The notes beneath the pieces were generated by a model that was not told the DNA's origin, did no database searches, and was given only the letters and a program-made list of their open reading frames with translations. The translations under genes and the position numbers were made by a program. DNA of 64,000 nucleotides from assembly GCA_000719025.1 (NCBI GenBank), contig JODP01000012.1, positions 248,001 through 312,000 of the forward strand, in the 5' to 3' direction. The stretch is from Kineosporia aurantiaca JCM 3230. Its GTDB lineage: Bacteria; Actinomycetota; Actinomycetes; Actinomycetales; Kineosporiaceae. Numbering within the stretch: position 1 is the first letter of the stretch; every line of letters begins with the position of its first letter. Below, in pieces: positions 34,078-43,041 of this stretch.

Positions 34078-35979
34078 GTGATCGGTGCCCGCTTCCACGA
34101 CCTGGCCGGCCGCAGCGCCTACCAAGTTCTTGACGTGCCGGAGACGGCCGGGCCCGAGGACGTGAACCGGGGTTACCGGCGGAGAATGCGCGAGCTGCAC
34201 CCGGATCGCGGAGGGAACCGGGACGAGGCCCAGCTGGTCTCGACGGCCCATCGCTGGCTGATCCGGCACCGTGAGGACTATGACCGCTTCGTCCGCGATC
34301 AGCGGAGCGTGGATCCGGGGTGGGGTAAGGCTGCCGGGTGGGCCGGTGGCACGGCTGGTACGGCTCGGGTGGGAGAGGCGGGTGTCCGAAAGCCGGCTGG
34401 TGGGGCTCGGGCCCGGGGGACGGATGCGGAGTCGCGTGGGCAGCGGGCTCGCGCCGGGGCGGAGAGCGCTCCAGGTCGGAGCGAAGGCGCGCAGGGTGAT
34501 GCTGCGCAGGGTGAGGGCGTGTGGGGTGGTGCCGCACGGGGTAAGGGCGCACGGGATGGCAGTGCGCGGGGCGAGGGTGCGCCAGTGGCTGGTGATGGCG
34601 AGGCGGTCCCTGGTGGAGCAACCCCTGGTGGGGCGGCGAGCACCGCAGCGGCACCCTCGAACGGCGAAGAGAGGCTCAAGGGGGGAAGTCGGTGGGGTCG
34701 GGGAGCGGACGCGACCGGGTCGTTGAGGATGCCGGGTGGGCCCGCTGCTGGTTCGTTCCGGACGCAGGCTCAGGAGCGGATGGCTGGGCGGGCAGCGGAG
34801 TGGGCGGAACGGCAGCGGCGGGAGCGTTGGGAAGGGCCGGCCGAGGCTCGTCTGGATGAGGCGTCGCAGGCGGCGGCTGTCGCGCGGCGTGCGGCGTGGG
34901 CCGAAGAAGCGGATATCCGGAGTAGCTGGGACGCGGGTCTGGGGTCGGAAGAGCGGGGCGTGTGGGAGACGACTCGCATTGAAGTCGCTCGCCGGAGGGA
35001 GGAGCGGCGCCGTGCTGACCAGGATCGGCGTAGTGGTGGCGAGGAAGGGCGTAGTGCGGCCGCGAGAGGGACGCACTCCGGTAGCGAGGGACGGGGTAGT
35101 GCTGGCGAGGGGACGCGCTCCGGGAGTGAGGGGCGGGGTAGTGCTGGCGAGGGGCAGCGCTCTACCGATGGGGGTCGCGCGGATGGGGGTGGCCGAGAAG
35201 GAAACGCGACTGGTAAGGGTGCACCCGTGGCGGGCAGCAGCCGACCTGATCCGGGTAGCGACCGAGGCCATGTCGACGGCGAGGGGCAGGGTAATGCTGG
35301 CGGGGAGGGGCGCCGTCCGGGCAGCGAGCGAGGGCATGCCGGTGGTGAGGGGTGGGGTAGTGCTGGCGGGGGGCAGCGTCCTTCGGAAGGGGGTGGCGCC
35401 GGTCGAGGGGGCGGCGGCGGAGGAGGGCAGGCGGCGGGTGAGGGTGCGCCCGGGGAGGACGGCAGCCGACCTGATTCGGGGAACGAGCGAGGGCATGCCG
35501 ATGGCGGGGGGCAGCGTTCCTCGGAAGGGCGTGGCGCCGGTCGAGAGGGCGGTGGCGGAGAAGGGCACACGGCTGCGAAGGGCGAGTCCGGCGAGGATGG
35601 CAGCAGATCTGGCCCGGGCGACGAGCGACGACAGGCGGCGGGCGAGGAGGCGTTCAGCGGTGCTGGGGAGAGGGGTACCGCGGGAGAGCGGCCCGAGGCA
35701 GGTAGGGGTGGGCCCGTAGGGAGAGGGGCGCCCGTTCGTTCGCGTCGCCGCCGTAGAGTTCGCCTGCCCCGCCTCGGCCTGCCGCCCCTGCCCCGGCTTG
35801 GTCTTCCGGCCGCGCCGCGGGTGGGCATACCCGCGCTACCGCGGCTGGGGTTGCCCCGGCTCGGGTTCCGGGTGTTGCCGCGGCGCCGGTCGCGCGCGGG
35901 GGTGGCTCCGGAGGCTTTGCTGCTGGCCGTGCTGATCCTCGTGCTGGGGCTTCTGGTTGCCGTGCGCGTACCGTTCTGA
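34078..35979 (+). CDS. Tail-anchored J-domain protein with very long low-complexity middle
   Basis: A 633-residue protein starting at GTG 34078, placed just before the J domain; the ribosome site is weak. Residues ~8-75 form a DnaJ domain with HPD at 41-43 (ELHPDRGG), which stimulates Hsp70 (DnaK). About 450 residues of Gly/Arg/Glu/Ser/Ala-rich sequence follow with loose repeats (SEGRGSAGEG, GGEGRRPGSE). Next come an Arg-rich stretch and repeats of LPRLGLP/PALPRLGLP, then one hydrophobic helix (ALLLAVLILVLGLLVAV) six residues from the end. It should sit on the cytosolic membrane face. The long opposite-strand open frames are compositional shadows. Chaperone recruiting is inferred from the J domain only. 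Confidence 0.8.
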   Translation: MIGARFHDLAGRSAYQVLDVPETAGPEDVNRGYRRRMRELHPDRGGNRDEAQLVSTAHRWLIRHREDYDRFVRDQRSVDPGWGKAAGWAGGTAGTARVGEAGVRKPAGGARARGTDAESRGQRARAGAESAPGRSEGAQGDAAQGEGVWGGAARGKGARDGSARGEGAPVAGDGEAVPGGATPGGAASTAAAPSNGEERLKGGSRWGRGADATGSLRMPGGPAAGSFRTQAQERMAGRAAEWAERQRRERWEGPAEARLDEASQAAAVARRAAWAEEADIRSSWDAGLGSEERGVWETTRIEVARRREERRRADQDRRSGGEEGRSAAARGTHSGSEGRGSAGEGTRSGSEGRGSAGEGQRSTDGGRADGGGREGNATGKGAPVAGSSRPDPGSDRGHVDGEGQGNAGGEGRRPGSERGHAGGEGWGSAGGGQRPSEGGGAGRGGGGGGGQAAGEGAPGEDGSRPDSGNERGHADGGGQRSSEGRGAGREGGGGEGHTAAKGESGEDGSRSGPGDERRQAAGEEAFSGAGERGTAGERPEAGRGGPVGRGAPVRSRRRRRVRLPRLGLPPLPRLGLPAAPRVGIPALPRLGLPRLGFRVLPRRRSRAGVAPEALLLAVLILVLGLLVAVRVPF

Positions 35980-36044
35980 GGCTTCTGACTGACGGGACCG
36001 TAAGCGTCCTTCATTGTCGATCTTTGGCTGGTGCACTTCGGCTC

Positions 36045-36091
36045 CCTCCGGTGCGGCTCACCCGTAAGAACACAGGTGGGCGCACCGGAGG
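36045..36091. terminator. Hairpin between J-domain gene and alanine dehydrogenase
   Basis: Arms CCTCCGGTGCG (36045-36055) and CGCACCGGAGG (36081-36091) pair perfectly over 11 bases with a 25-base loop. They lie between convergent stops. The long loop makes it less certain than the others. Confidence 0.55.
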
Positions 36092-36112
36092 TTGAGGCCG
36101 AGGCGCGAATTC

Positions 36113-37228
36113 TCAGGCGAGGATGTCGGCGAGCGCGGTGTATTCCAGGCCGTGGGCCTGGGCGACCGGGGCGTAGGTGAGGCGGCCTTCGTGGGTGTTC
36201 AGGCCCCGGGCGAGCACGTGGTCGGAGCGAAGGGCGTTCTTCCAGCCCTTGTCCGCCAGGGCGATCGCGTAGGGGAGGGTGACGTTGGTCAGGGCGTTGG
36301 TGGAGGTGTTGGCCACGGCGCCGGGCATGTTCGCGACGCAGTAGAAGATCGCGTCGTGCACCTGGTAGGTGGGTTCGGCGTGCGTGGTGGGGCGGGAGTC
36401 CTCGAAGCAGCCGCCCTGGTCGATCGAGATGTCGACCAGGACCGCGCCGGGCTTCATCCGGCGGACCAGGTCGTTGGAGACCAGGGTGGGGGCCTTGGCA
36501 CCGGGGACCAAGACCGCGCCGATCACCAGGTCGGCCTCCAGCACGGCCTTCTCGATCTCGAAGGAGGACGAGGCGATGGTCCGCACCCGGCCGCCGAAGA
36601 TCCGGTCGGCCTCGCGCAGCCGGTCCACGTTCAGGTCGAGCAGCTGCACGTCGGCGCCCATCCCGGCGGCGATCGTGGCGGCGTTGATCCCGGAGATCCC
36701 GGCGCCGATGACGACCACGCGGGCCGGGCGGACGCCGGGGACCCCGCCGAGCAGTACCCCGCGGCCACCGGAGGAGCGCATCAGCTGGTGGGCGCCGGCC
36801 TGCGGGGCGAGCCGTCCGGCCACCTCGCTCATCGGGGCCAGCAGGGGTAGGGCGCCGGAGTCGGTCTGCACGGTTTCGTAAGCGACGGCGGTGGTGCCTG
36901 CGGCGAGGAGGGCGTCGGTGCAGGGGCGGGACGCGGCCAGGTGCAGGTAGGTGAAGAGGGTCTGACCGGCCCGCAGGCGCGGGTACTCGGCCTCGACCGG
37001 CTCCTTCACCTTGAGCACGAGTTCCGCCGAACCCCAGACCTCCTCGGCGGTGTCGAAGATCTTCGCTCCCGCCGCCTCGAAGTCCGCGTCCGGGATGGAG
37101 GAGCCGACCCCGGCGCCTCGCTCGATGGCCACGTCGTGCCCCCGTAGCGTCAGCTCGCGGACGCCTCCGGGGGTGACCGCCACGCGGTACTCGTGGTTCT
37201 TGATCTCCTTCGGGACGCCGACCAGCAT
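36113..37228 (-). CDS. ald: Alanine dehydrogenase
   Basis: A 371-residue protein, the exact usual length. It interconverts L-alanine and pyruvate plus ammonia with NAD. The N-terminus MLVGVPKEIKNHEYRV, the substrate Lys and His (KVKEP, TYLHLA), the nucleotide fold VVIGAGISGINAA and DISIDQGGC are characteristic. ATG 37228 begins at the conserved N-terminus. It is divergent from an Lrp-type regulator, as with AldR and ald in mycobacteria. Confidence 0.97.
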   Translation of the reverse strand: MLVGVPKEIKNHEYRVAVTPGGVRELTLRGHDVAIERGAGVGSSIPDADFEAAGAKIFDTAEEVWGSAELVLKVKEPVEAEYPRLRAGQTLFTYLHLAASRPCTDALLAAGTTAVAYETVQTDSGALPLLAPMSEVAGRLAPQAGAHQLMRSSGGRGVLLGGVPGVRPARVVVIGAGISGINAATIAAGMGADVQLLDLNVDRLREADRIFGGRVRTIASSSFEIEKAVLEADLVIGAVLVPGAKAPTLVSNDLVRRMKPGAVLVDISIDQGGCFEDSRPTTHAEPTYQVHDAIFYCVANMPGAVANTSTNALTNVTLPYAIALADKGWKNALRSDHVLARGLNTHEGRLTYAPVAQAHGLEYTALADILA

Positions 37229-37430
37229 GTTCCGCTCCACTCGTGCTCGGGGGAATCGACTTTCGGGGATGGCCGGGCCGGTTCCGGGTGCCGTTGCGGC
37301 GGCCCGGCGCCGGCCTCGTGGTAAGAGGGTGCGACTGGATTCTGTTAACGGGTTGTTTCCCCGAAGAACATTCGAGCAATGGACGCTAACCTGCCGAAAG
37401 ATTCGATGGCGGACGACCGGAGGTGGGACA
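37229..37430. promoter_or_regulatory. Divergent ald / aldR-like promoter region
   Basis: The 202-base region separates ald from the Lrp-family gene. It includes an A/T-richer stretch near 37335-37380. No clear palindrome was identified. Confidence 0.5.
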
Positions 37431-37928
37431 GTGGCGAACAATCGTCGGTCCGGGCAGGCTCCGGTGGAGCTCGACGAGATCGACCGGCAGATCCTGGCGG
37501 CCCTGGTCGCGGACGCCCGTACCCCGAACAACGCCCTGGCGGCCCAGGTCGGGGTGGCTGCGTCGACCTGCCTGATGCGGGTGCGCCGGCTGCAGGAGGC
37601 GGGGGTGATCCGGGGTTTTCGGGCGGATCTTTCGCCCGAGGCGCTGGGGCGCCCGTTGCAGGCGCTGGTCGCGGTGCGGCTGGCGACTCCGTCGCGGCAC
37701 CGGATCGGTGCCTTCGCCCGCGAAATGGCCGCGCTGCCCGGCGTCCTCAATGTGTTCTTCCTAGGGGGAGCCAACGACTTCCAGATCCACATCGCTGTCG
37801 AGACGCCGGACGCTCTGCGCGAGTTCGTGGTGCGGAACCTGAGCGCGCGGCGGGAAGTGGCGTTCACCGAGACCAACGTGATCTTCGAGCACCTGGTGGC
37901 CGGGGTAGAGCCCGGAGAGCAGGGGTAG
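37431..37928 (+). CDS. Lrp/AsnC-family regulator, probable AldR
   Basis: A 165-residue protein starting at GTG 37431 with AGGTGG upstream. The helix-turn-helix lies at ~15-60 (ELDEIDRQILAALVADARTP, VAASTCLMRVRRLQEAG). An effector-binding beta-alpha domain follows (VRLATPSRHRIGAFAREM, FLGGANDFQIHI). Position divergent from ald and the single-domain layout fit AldR, which activates ald with alanine as effector. Regulation is inferred from position. Confidence 0.92.
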   Translation: MANNRRSGQAPVELDEIDRQILAALVADARTPNNALAAQVGVAASTCLMRVRRLQEAGVIRGFRADLSPEALGRPLQALVAVRLATPSRHRIGAFAREMAALPGVLNVFFLGGANDFQIHIAVETPDALREFVVRNLSARREVAFTETNVIFEHLVAGVEPGEQG

Positions 37929-37988
37929 CCCGTGGGCGTACGTCCCTAGACCGATGTGCGCCAGGCTCGCGATGATTAGCGTGATCAG

Positions 37989-39137
37989 GTGGACACTCCG
38001 AGCGCTCGCCGCCGCAAACGTCCTCTGCTGGGTCGTCCGGCCGGGCGTCTGAGGCGTGTATTGCCATGGGTCGTCGTCCTGGTCGCCCTCGTGATTCTGG
38101 TTCCGCCTTGGGTCCAGGCCGAGTACGTCTGGCTGGTCGGCCTGCTCATCGGGGTTCCCCTGGTGCTGCTGTACAAGCGTCCTCTCATAGGTCTGATCGT
38201 CGTTCTGGTGCTCGTGCCGCTGCTGCTGCCGGAGCGGTGGGGTGACCAGGGGGTCATAGCCGGGCTTCTGATCGTCCTGATCGCGCTGGCGTTGCTGACT
38301 GTCCGACGGACGTGGAAGGTCTCGCTGCCGTTGGCTCTGGTGGTGCTGTTAGAGCAGTTGGCGGTCGTAACCGTTTTCTTGCGAGGGGGTAACGCGCTCG
38401 TCCGGGAAGGTCCGGTCATCCTGCTGATCACGGCGTGCACCTGGCTGGTCGCGAACTCGGTGGGCGTGGCCCGACGGCAGGCCGAGGCAGCCCGCGCGGG
38501 GGAGACGGAGCAGGCAATTGAGGCCGAGCGGCTGCGGATCGCCCGGGAGATGCATGACCTGATCGCGCACAGCCTGGGGGTGATCGCGATCCAGGCGGGG
38601 GTGGGCAGCCGGGTGATCGAGACCCAGCCGTCCGAGGCCGGCAATGCACTGCGGGCGATTGAGAGCACCAGCCGTCAGACGCTGGCCGAGGTTCGCCGTA
38701 CGCTCACTGCCCTGCGCCGCAGTGATCCGGAGGGCGCGCCAGTAGCTCCGGCGCCAGGGCTGGCTGACCTGGGGCAGCTGGTGGCGAGGGCCCGGGACGC
38801 CGGTGTTTCGGTCGAGGTGGAGCGGCTCGGTGCGGTTCGTCTCCTGCCCGCTGACCTGGAGCTCTCGGCCTTCCGGATCGTTCAGGAGTCGGTGACGAAC
38901 GTGGTGCGGCACGCGGGCACGCCGCGGTGTCTGGTGCGGCTGGAGTTCGGCGCGGACGAACTGGCGATCGAGGTTCTGGACGATGGACGGGGGACGCTGG
39001 AAGCGACGGGTAGCGGATACGGGCTGGTGGGGATGCGTGAACGGACGTCCTTGCTGGGTGGGCGGTTCAGTGCCGGTCAGCGGTCCGAGGGCGGCTTTCG
39101 GGTGAGCGCCCGGCTGCCGGTGCCGATGGACGCATGA
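37989..39137 (+). CDS. NarL-type sensor histidine kinase
   Basis: A 382-residue protein from GTG 37989. About five hydrophobic segments in the first ~160 residues, then a short coiled coil, the HisKA_3 phosphoacceptor (REMHDLIAHSLGV) and an ATPase domain with IVQESVTNVVRHA and GSGYGLVGMRER. It precedes its response regulator by 76 bases. There is no extracellular sensor domain, so it probably senses through the membrane. Confidence 0.93.
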   Translation: MDTPSARRRKRPLLGRPAGRLRRVLPWVVVLVALVILVPPWVQAEYVWLVGLLIGVPLVLLYKRPLIGLIVVLVLVPLLLPERWGDQGVIAGLLIVLIALALLTVRRTWKVSLPLALVVLLEQLAVVTVFLRGGNALVREGPVILLITACTWLVANSVGVARRQAEAARAGETEQAIEAERLRIAREMHDLIAHSLGVIAIQAGVGSRVIETQPSEAGNALRAIESTSRQTLAEVRRTLTALRRSDPEGAPVAPAPGLADLGQLVARARDAGVSVEVERLGAVRLLPADLELSAFRIVQESVTNVVRHAGTPRCLVRLEFGADELAIEVLDDGRGTLEATGSGYGLVGMRERTSLLGGRFSAGQRSEGGFRVSARLPVPMDA

Positions 39138-39213
39138 GCGGCCGGGCGGCTGATCGGGGTGATGCGCGAGGATGGACGAACGGGGTGACCGTGGGCGCGC
39201 AGGGGGTGTGGTT

Positions 39214-39900
39214 GTGGGAGTGACCGTGGTGCTGGCTGATGACCAGCCGTTGATCCGGGCCGGCCTGCGGGTGCTGCTGGCCGACACTCCCGATCTGCAG
39301 TTGGTGGGGGAGGCCGGGACCGGGGTGGAGGCGGTTGGGCTGACCGGGCGGCTGCGTCCGGACGTGGTCGTGATGGATCTGCGGATGCCCGAGCTGGACG
39401 GGATTGCGGCGACGCAGCAGATCGCCGAGAAGTACCCGCAGACCAGGGTTCTGGTGCTGACCACGTTCGACGACGACGAGTACCTGTACGGCGCCCTGCG
39501 CGCGGGGGCCAGCGGGTTCCTGGTCAAGGACGTGGCCCTGGACGACCTGCTGTCGGCGATCCGGGTGGTCGCGGCCGGGGACGCGCTGATCGCGCCGAGC
39601 GTGACCCGGCGCCTGGTCGACGCGCTGACCGGGCGAGGCCCAGAGGCCCGGGGGACAGGTCCGCGGTCTTTGGGTGCGACGGGTGGACGGGGTCCGGCGG
39701 CGATCACCGAGCGCGAGCGAGAGGTGCTGACCCTGGTCGGCGGTGGCCGCTCGAACGCCGAGATCGCGGCCGACCTGGTGATCAGCGTGGCCACGGCCAA
39801 GGCGCACGTGGCGCGGCTGCTGACCAAACTGGACGCCCGGGACCGGGTTCAGCTGGTGATCCTGGCTTACGAGTTCGGGTTGGTCTCGCCGGGCCGCTGA
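39214..39900 (+). CDS. NarL/LuxR-type response regulator
   Basis: A 228-residue partner of the upstream kinase. The receiver has ADDQPLIRAG, phosphoacceptor Asp in VVMDLRMPE and GFLVKD. A LuxR helix-turn-helix is at the C-terminus (ITEREREVLTLVGGGRSNAEI). GTG 39214 has AGGGGG seven bases upstream; an in-frame ATG at 39172 is an alternative that adds 14 unconserved residues. Confidence 0.92.
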   Translation: MGVTVVLADDQPLIRAGLRVLLADTPDLQLVGEAGTGVEAVGLTGRLRPDVVVMDLRMPELDGIAATQQIAEKYPQTRVLVLTTFDDDEYLYGALRAGASGFLVKDVALDDLLSAIRVVAAGDALIAPSVTRRLVDALTGRGPEARGTGPRSLGATGGRGPAAITEREREVLTLVGGGRSNAEIAADLVISVATAKAHVARLLTKLDARDRVQLVILAYEFGLVSPGR

Positions 39901-39952
39901 ACTAATCCCGCAGGCCCCCTTCGCGGTTCGCGGATGCATCCTCCGGCCCGAT

Positions 39953-41173
39953 GTGCCGGACTTGGCCAGTCGCAACCGTTGGGGTATGGCTGAAAACCTC
40001 TTCCGCGGAACCATTCCGGGTCCCCTCGTGCGGATCCTGATCGGGCTACAGGTGCTCGCGGTGGTGGTGTTCGCACTGCTCTGGAACCCGCTGGACTTCT
40101 TCATCTATCGGCTGGGCGGGCAGACCCTGGGCGACGGCCGGGCGCTCTACACGGAGCGACAGGCAGGGCTGTTCTTCACCAACACTCCTTTCGCCGCGCT
40201 ATGTTTCAAGCCGCTGTCGTGGATCCCGCTGATCCCGGCCCGAACCCTTTGGGAGTTGGCCTCGGTCCTCGCGCTCGCCCTGGCCGGCCGGGAACTGCTG
40301 ATCCTGAACCGGGTCCCCGTCACCGGACGCCGGCTGGGCCTGGTCGTGGTCTGCGGGCTACTGCTGGAGCCGGTCTGGCACACCCTGTTTCTCGGTCAGA
40401 TCAACCTGATCCTGCTCGCACTGGTGCTTTTCGACCTGCGCCGGATCGGTTCCGGTCACGGCGGTGGGATCGGGGTAGGTGTGGCGGCCGGGATCAAGCT
40501 GACGCCGGGGGTGTTTGTCGTCCTCCTGTTGCTCGCCGGGAGGGTGCGAGCCGCCGCGATGGCCACCGGCACATTCTTCGTCTGCGGCCTGCTGGGTCAT
40601 CTTGCTGATCCGCAGGCGTCCTGGTTCTACTGGCGGGAGGTCTTCTACGACACGACTCGGGTCGGGGTGCCCTACATCAGCAACCAGTCACCTTACGGCG
40701 CACTGGTCCGGCTCCTCGGCGGCCGCGAGCACGTCGGCTCCTGGTACCTCCTGGTCCCGGCGCTGTTGCTCGGGCTGGGCCTCATGGTCGCCGCCCGGTA
40801 CACCCGGCGGGGCGATTGGGCGTCGGCCGTCGCAGTCGGTGGCCTGACCAGCCTGGTTGTCTCCCCGGTCTCCTGGAGCCATCACTGGGTCTGGGCGTTG
40901 CCTGCGGTAGCGGTACTGATCAATAGTGGACGCCGGTGGGCAGCGGGCGGGGCGGTCGCGGTTCTCGTGTTGTCACCGATGTGGTGGCTACCCCGCCACT
41001 CCGCCTCTGCTCCCCTCGACGTGCTGCTAGGTCTCACCGCCAACGCCTACCTCGTACTAGGCCTGGCCCTCCTGTCTTGGCTCGCCGTGCGCAGTGCGTC
41101 AGGGCAGGAGCGCCAGCTTGCCCCCGGGATGCCCCGTCATCAGCAGCTCGAGCGCGGACGGAGCCTCTTCTAA
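39953..41173 (+). CDS. GT87-family (DUF2029) polyprenyl-phosphate mannosyltransferase-like membrane protein
   Basis: A 406-residue integral membrane protein with about ten hydrophobic segments. The first loop DFFIYRLGGQTLGDGRALY holds the early acidic residue and RALY pattern of GT87 enzymes; GQINLILLAL and AAGIKLTPGVF are also characteristic. Family members add mannose from a lipid carrier outside the membrane. The GTG at 39953 is tentative; ATG 39986 is an alternative. The last 75 bases overlap the convergent oxidoreductase gene. Confidence 0.85.
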   Translation: MPDLASRNRWGMAENLFRGTIPGPLVRILIGLQVLAVVVFALLWNPLDFFIYRLGGQTLGDGRALYTERQAGLFFTNTPFAALCFKPLSWIPLIPARTLWELASVLALALAGRELLILNRVPVTGRRLGLVVVCGLLLEPVWHTLFLGQINLILLALVLFDLRRIGSGHGGGIGVGVAAGIKLTPGVFVVLLLLAGRVRAAAMATGTFFVCGLLGHLADPQASWFYWREVFYDTTRVGVPYISNQSPYGALVRLLGGREHVGSWYLLVPALLLGLGLMVAARYTRRGDWASAVAVGGLTSLVVSPVSWSHHWVWALPAVAVLINSGRRWAAGGAVAVLVLSPMWWLPRHSASAPLDVLLGLTANAYLVLGLALLSWLAVRSASGQERQLAPGMPRHQQLERGRSLF

Positions 41174-42028
41174 GGGGAAGGTCCGGGCGATCGGCACGAC
41201 CAGGCTTCCGGCCGCGGCCAGCTCGATCAGCGGCTGCCGCGCCCGATCCCGAAAGCTCTGGCTGGCCGGGTTCCTCCCACCGACCGCCAGGAACCCGTCC
41301 CGCTGCGCGCGCCCCGCCCCAGCGATCGTGACGATCCTCCGACGGTCCGGCACCAGGGCCAGTGACACATCCGCTGCCTCGTCCGTGCCCACCGTGTCCA
41401 GCGCGGCGGCGATGCCCTCCGGCGCCAGCTCCCGCAAACGCTCCGCGAGCCCGTCGCCGTAGCGCACCGGAACGCCCCCGAACCTCTCCACCGTGCCGAA
41501 GTTCCCTTCCGACGCCGTCCCGATCACCCGCGCCCCAATAACCCGAGCCTGCTGCAGCAAGCTCACCCCCACCGCTCCAGAGGCCCCGTGCACCACGATC
41601 GTGTCCGCGGACGTCACCGCGGTCACGTGCAACATGTCCGCTGCTGTGGCCCCGGCCAGCAGCAGATTCGCGGCCTCCGGAAACCCCAGCGTCTCCGGCT
41701 TACGGAACACATCTGCTGCCGGAACCGTGACCCGGCTGGCATACCCCCCGCTGATCCGGAAGGCCAACACCTCGTCCCCGACCTCCAACCCCACGACCCC
41801 CGGCCCAACCGCGTCCACCACCCCGGCCACCTCGAACCCCAGCACCTTGGGCAGATCCGCCGGATCCTTACCCGGCCCGGCCGCGAACCCCTTGAAGTCG
41901 GCCGGGTTCATCCCCACCGCCCGCACCGCGATCCTCACCTGCCCGTCCCCCGGCGCCGGCACCTCCACCTCGACCAGCTCGAGCACCTCAGGCCCACCGA
42001 AGCCGGTGGCGACCCATCGTCTGTCCAT
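41099..42028 (-). CDS. Zinc-less MDR-family NADPH quinone oxidoreductase
   Basis: A 309-residue protein with GroES-like N-terminal and Rossmann domains. VHGASGAVGVSLLQQA binds NADPH; VGEDVLAF-like GDEVLAFRISGGYA marks the substrate side. There are no structural or catalytic zinc cysteines, as in quinone and enone reductases. The product is likely cytosolic. It overlaps the end of the GT87 gene on the opposite strand. Confidence 0.9.
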   Translation of the reverse strand: MDRRWVATGFGGPEVLELVEVEVPAPGDGQVRIAVRAVGMNPADFKGFAAGPGKDPADLPKVLGFEVAGVVDAVGPGVVGLEVGDEVLAFRISGGYASRVTVPAADVFRKPETLGFPEAANLLLAGATAADMLHVTAVTSADTIVVHGASGAVGVSLLQQARVIGARVIGTASEGNFGTVERFGGVPVRYGDGLAERLRELAPEGIAAALDTVGTDEAADVSLALVPDRRRIVTIAGAGRAQRDGFLAVGGRNPASQSFRDRARQPLIELAAAGSLVVPIARTFPLEEAPSALELLMTGHPGGKLALLP

Positions 42029-42111
42029 GTCTTCTCCCTGGTCCGGTTGGCATGGTGCTGGGGAGATCCTGCCGGGTGGTGGGGGAAGGGGCGCGGCGAC
42101 ACGGTGGGGGG

Positions 42112-42840
42112 TCAGGGCGTTGGCACTTGTACGAAGCCGCTGGTGCCGGTGAATTCGCCCCAGAACATGATGTCTGACAGAGCTCGCGATGTTGGAATGG
42201 CGGTTTCTGACGTGAGAGTCAGATCTCTGGTCACCCCAGGCTCAAGCGGGGCGTTGGTGACATTTGCTGCTGCCGTATGAGTGGTGTCCACCACCACCGG
42301 TGCGAAACATCTGCCGATAGGCCGTCCGCGCGCGGCGACGTCGAGGACGGGCAGGCCCGTCGGACAGCCGTTTCCGACTGAGCTGTTCGATGATTCGGGG
42401 AAGAGAAGACCTGCGGAGGCGGACTCTCCGATGAGTGGGTCCGGGGCAGCCTGTTCGGTCAGGAGATTGCTTGATCGGATCGTGATGGTCGGAAAGCCTT
42501 CCCCGGGAGGGGCTAAGCCAGACGAGGTCTCTGATTGCCACGCGAGCTTGGTTGCCTGAATGCGGTACCGGAATCCGTCGTCGGTCTGGATATCGAGCGC
42601 GGGTCCGAATGCAGGTGCTGGAGTCTGGGTAGGGTCTTGCGGCAGGGCTCCCTGATCGTTGTTGCCGGTTCTGGGGGCGGCGTTGTCAGGTTCGGGTCCA
42701 TCTTTCTGGTTGATCACGATCAGGCTGCCGACCACGACGATGACAGCGCAGACGCCCCCGGCAATGGCAAGAGTCAGCGGCGTGCTAAACCCTGCGGACT
42801 TGCGATGGACGCGAATGGCGTCATGTGGCCCGTCTTTCAC
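42112..42840 (-). CDS. Single-pass membrane-anchored protein of unknown function
   Basis: A 242-residue protein from GTG 42840, chosen for CTGGAG upstream. A cytosolic basic lead is followed by a membrane helix (~23-46) and a Pro/Asp-rich linker. An extracellular domain of ~160 residues then carries DIQTDDGFRYRI, GNGCPTGLP and RCFAPVVV (two Cys that could pair). Codon use is less GC-biased than the neighbours. I do not recognise the family. One copy of the dispersed TGATAACAGGCTAT motif lies ~120 bases upstream. Confidence 0.75.
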   Translation of the reverse strand: MKDGPHDAIRVHRKSAGFSTPLTLAIAGGVCAVIVVVGSLIVINQKDGPEPDNAAPRTGNNDQGALPQDPTQTPAPAFGPALDIQTDDGFRYRIQATKLAWQSETSSGLAPPGEGFPTITIRSSNLLTEQAAPDPLIGESASAGLLFPESSNSSVGNGCPTGLPVLDVAARGRPIGRCFAPVVVDTTHTAAANVTNAPLEPGVTRDLTLTSETAIPTSRALSDIMFWGEFTGTSGFVQVPTP

Positions 42841-42962
42841 TGTGCCCCCGCTCCAGCCCGATGCTCTCGGGCGCAACTGCCGATTATTCGATCAAATTAT
42901 AACAATGAGGATGCACGCGATGACCGGTTGTAGTCATGATGGCGACATTAGGCGAGTGTTCT

Positions 42963-42976
42963 TGATAACAGGCTAT
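42963..42976 (+). repeat. Dispersed 14-base motif, copy 1
   Basis: TGATAACAGGCTAT, AT-rich against the local background, in the gap between the MFS exporter stop and the unknown membrane protein. Confidence 0.85.
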
Positions 42977-42993
42977 CCGCAATGAATGGGTTA

Positions 42994-43032
42994 CCGGTCT
43001 CGCGGACCTTCAGGAGAGGTCCGCGAGACCGG
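42994..43032 (-). terminator. Terminator of the DHA2 exporter
   Basis: A perfect 16-base-pair stem (42994-43009 with 43017-43032) with a 7-base loop lies ten bases past the exporter stop. Confidence 0.92.
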
Positions 43033-43041
43033 CGTGATCGC

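Noticed and set aside
34021..35568. Long open frames on the minus strand opposite the J-domain gene
   Set aside because: They are Pro/Arg/Thr-rich mirror images of the Gly/Arg-rich repeats, have no domain, and share the third-base bias expected of shadows.
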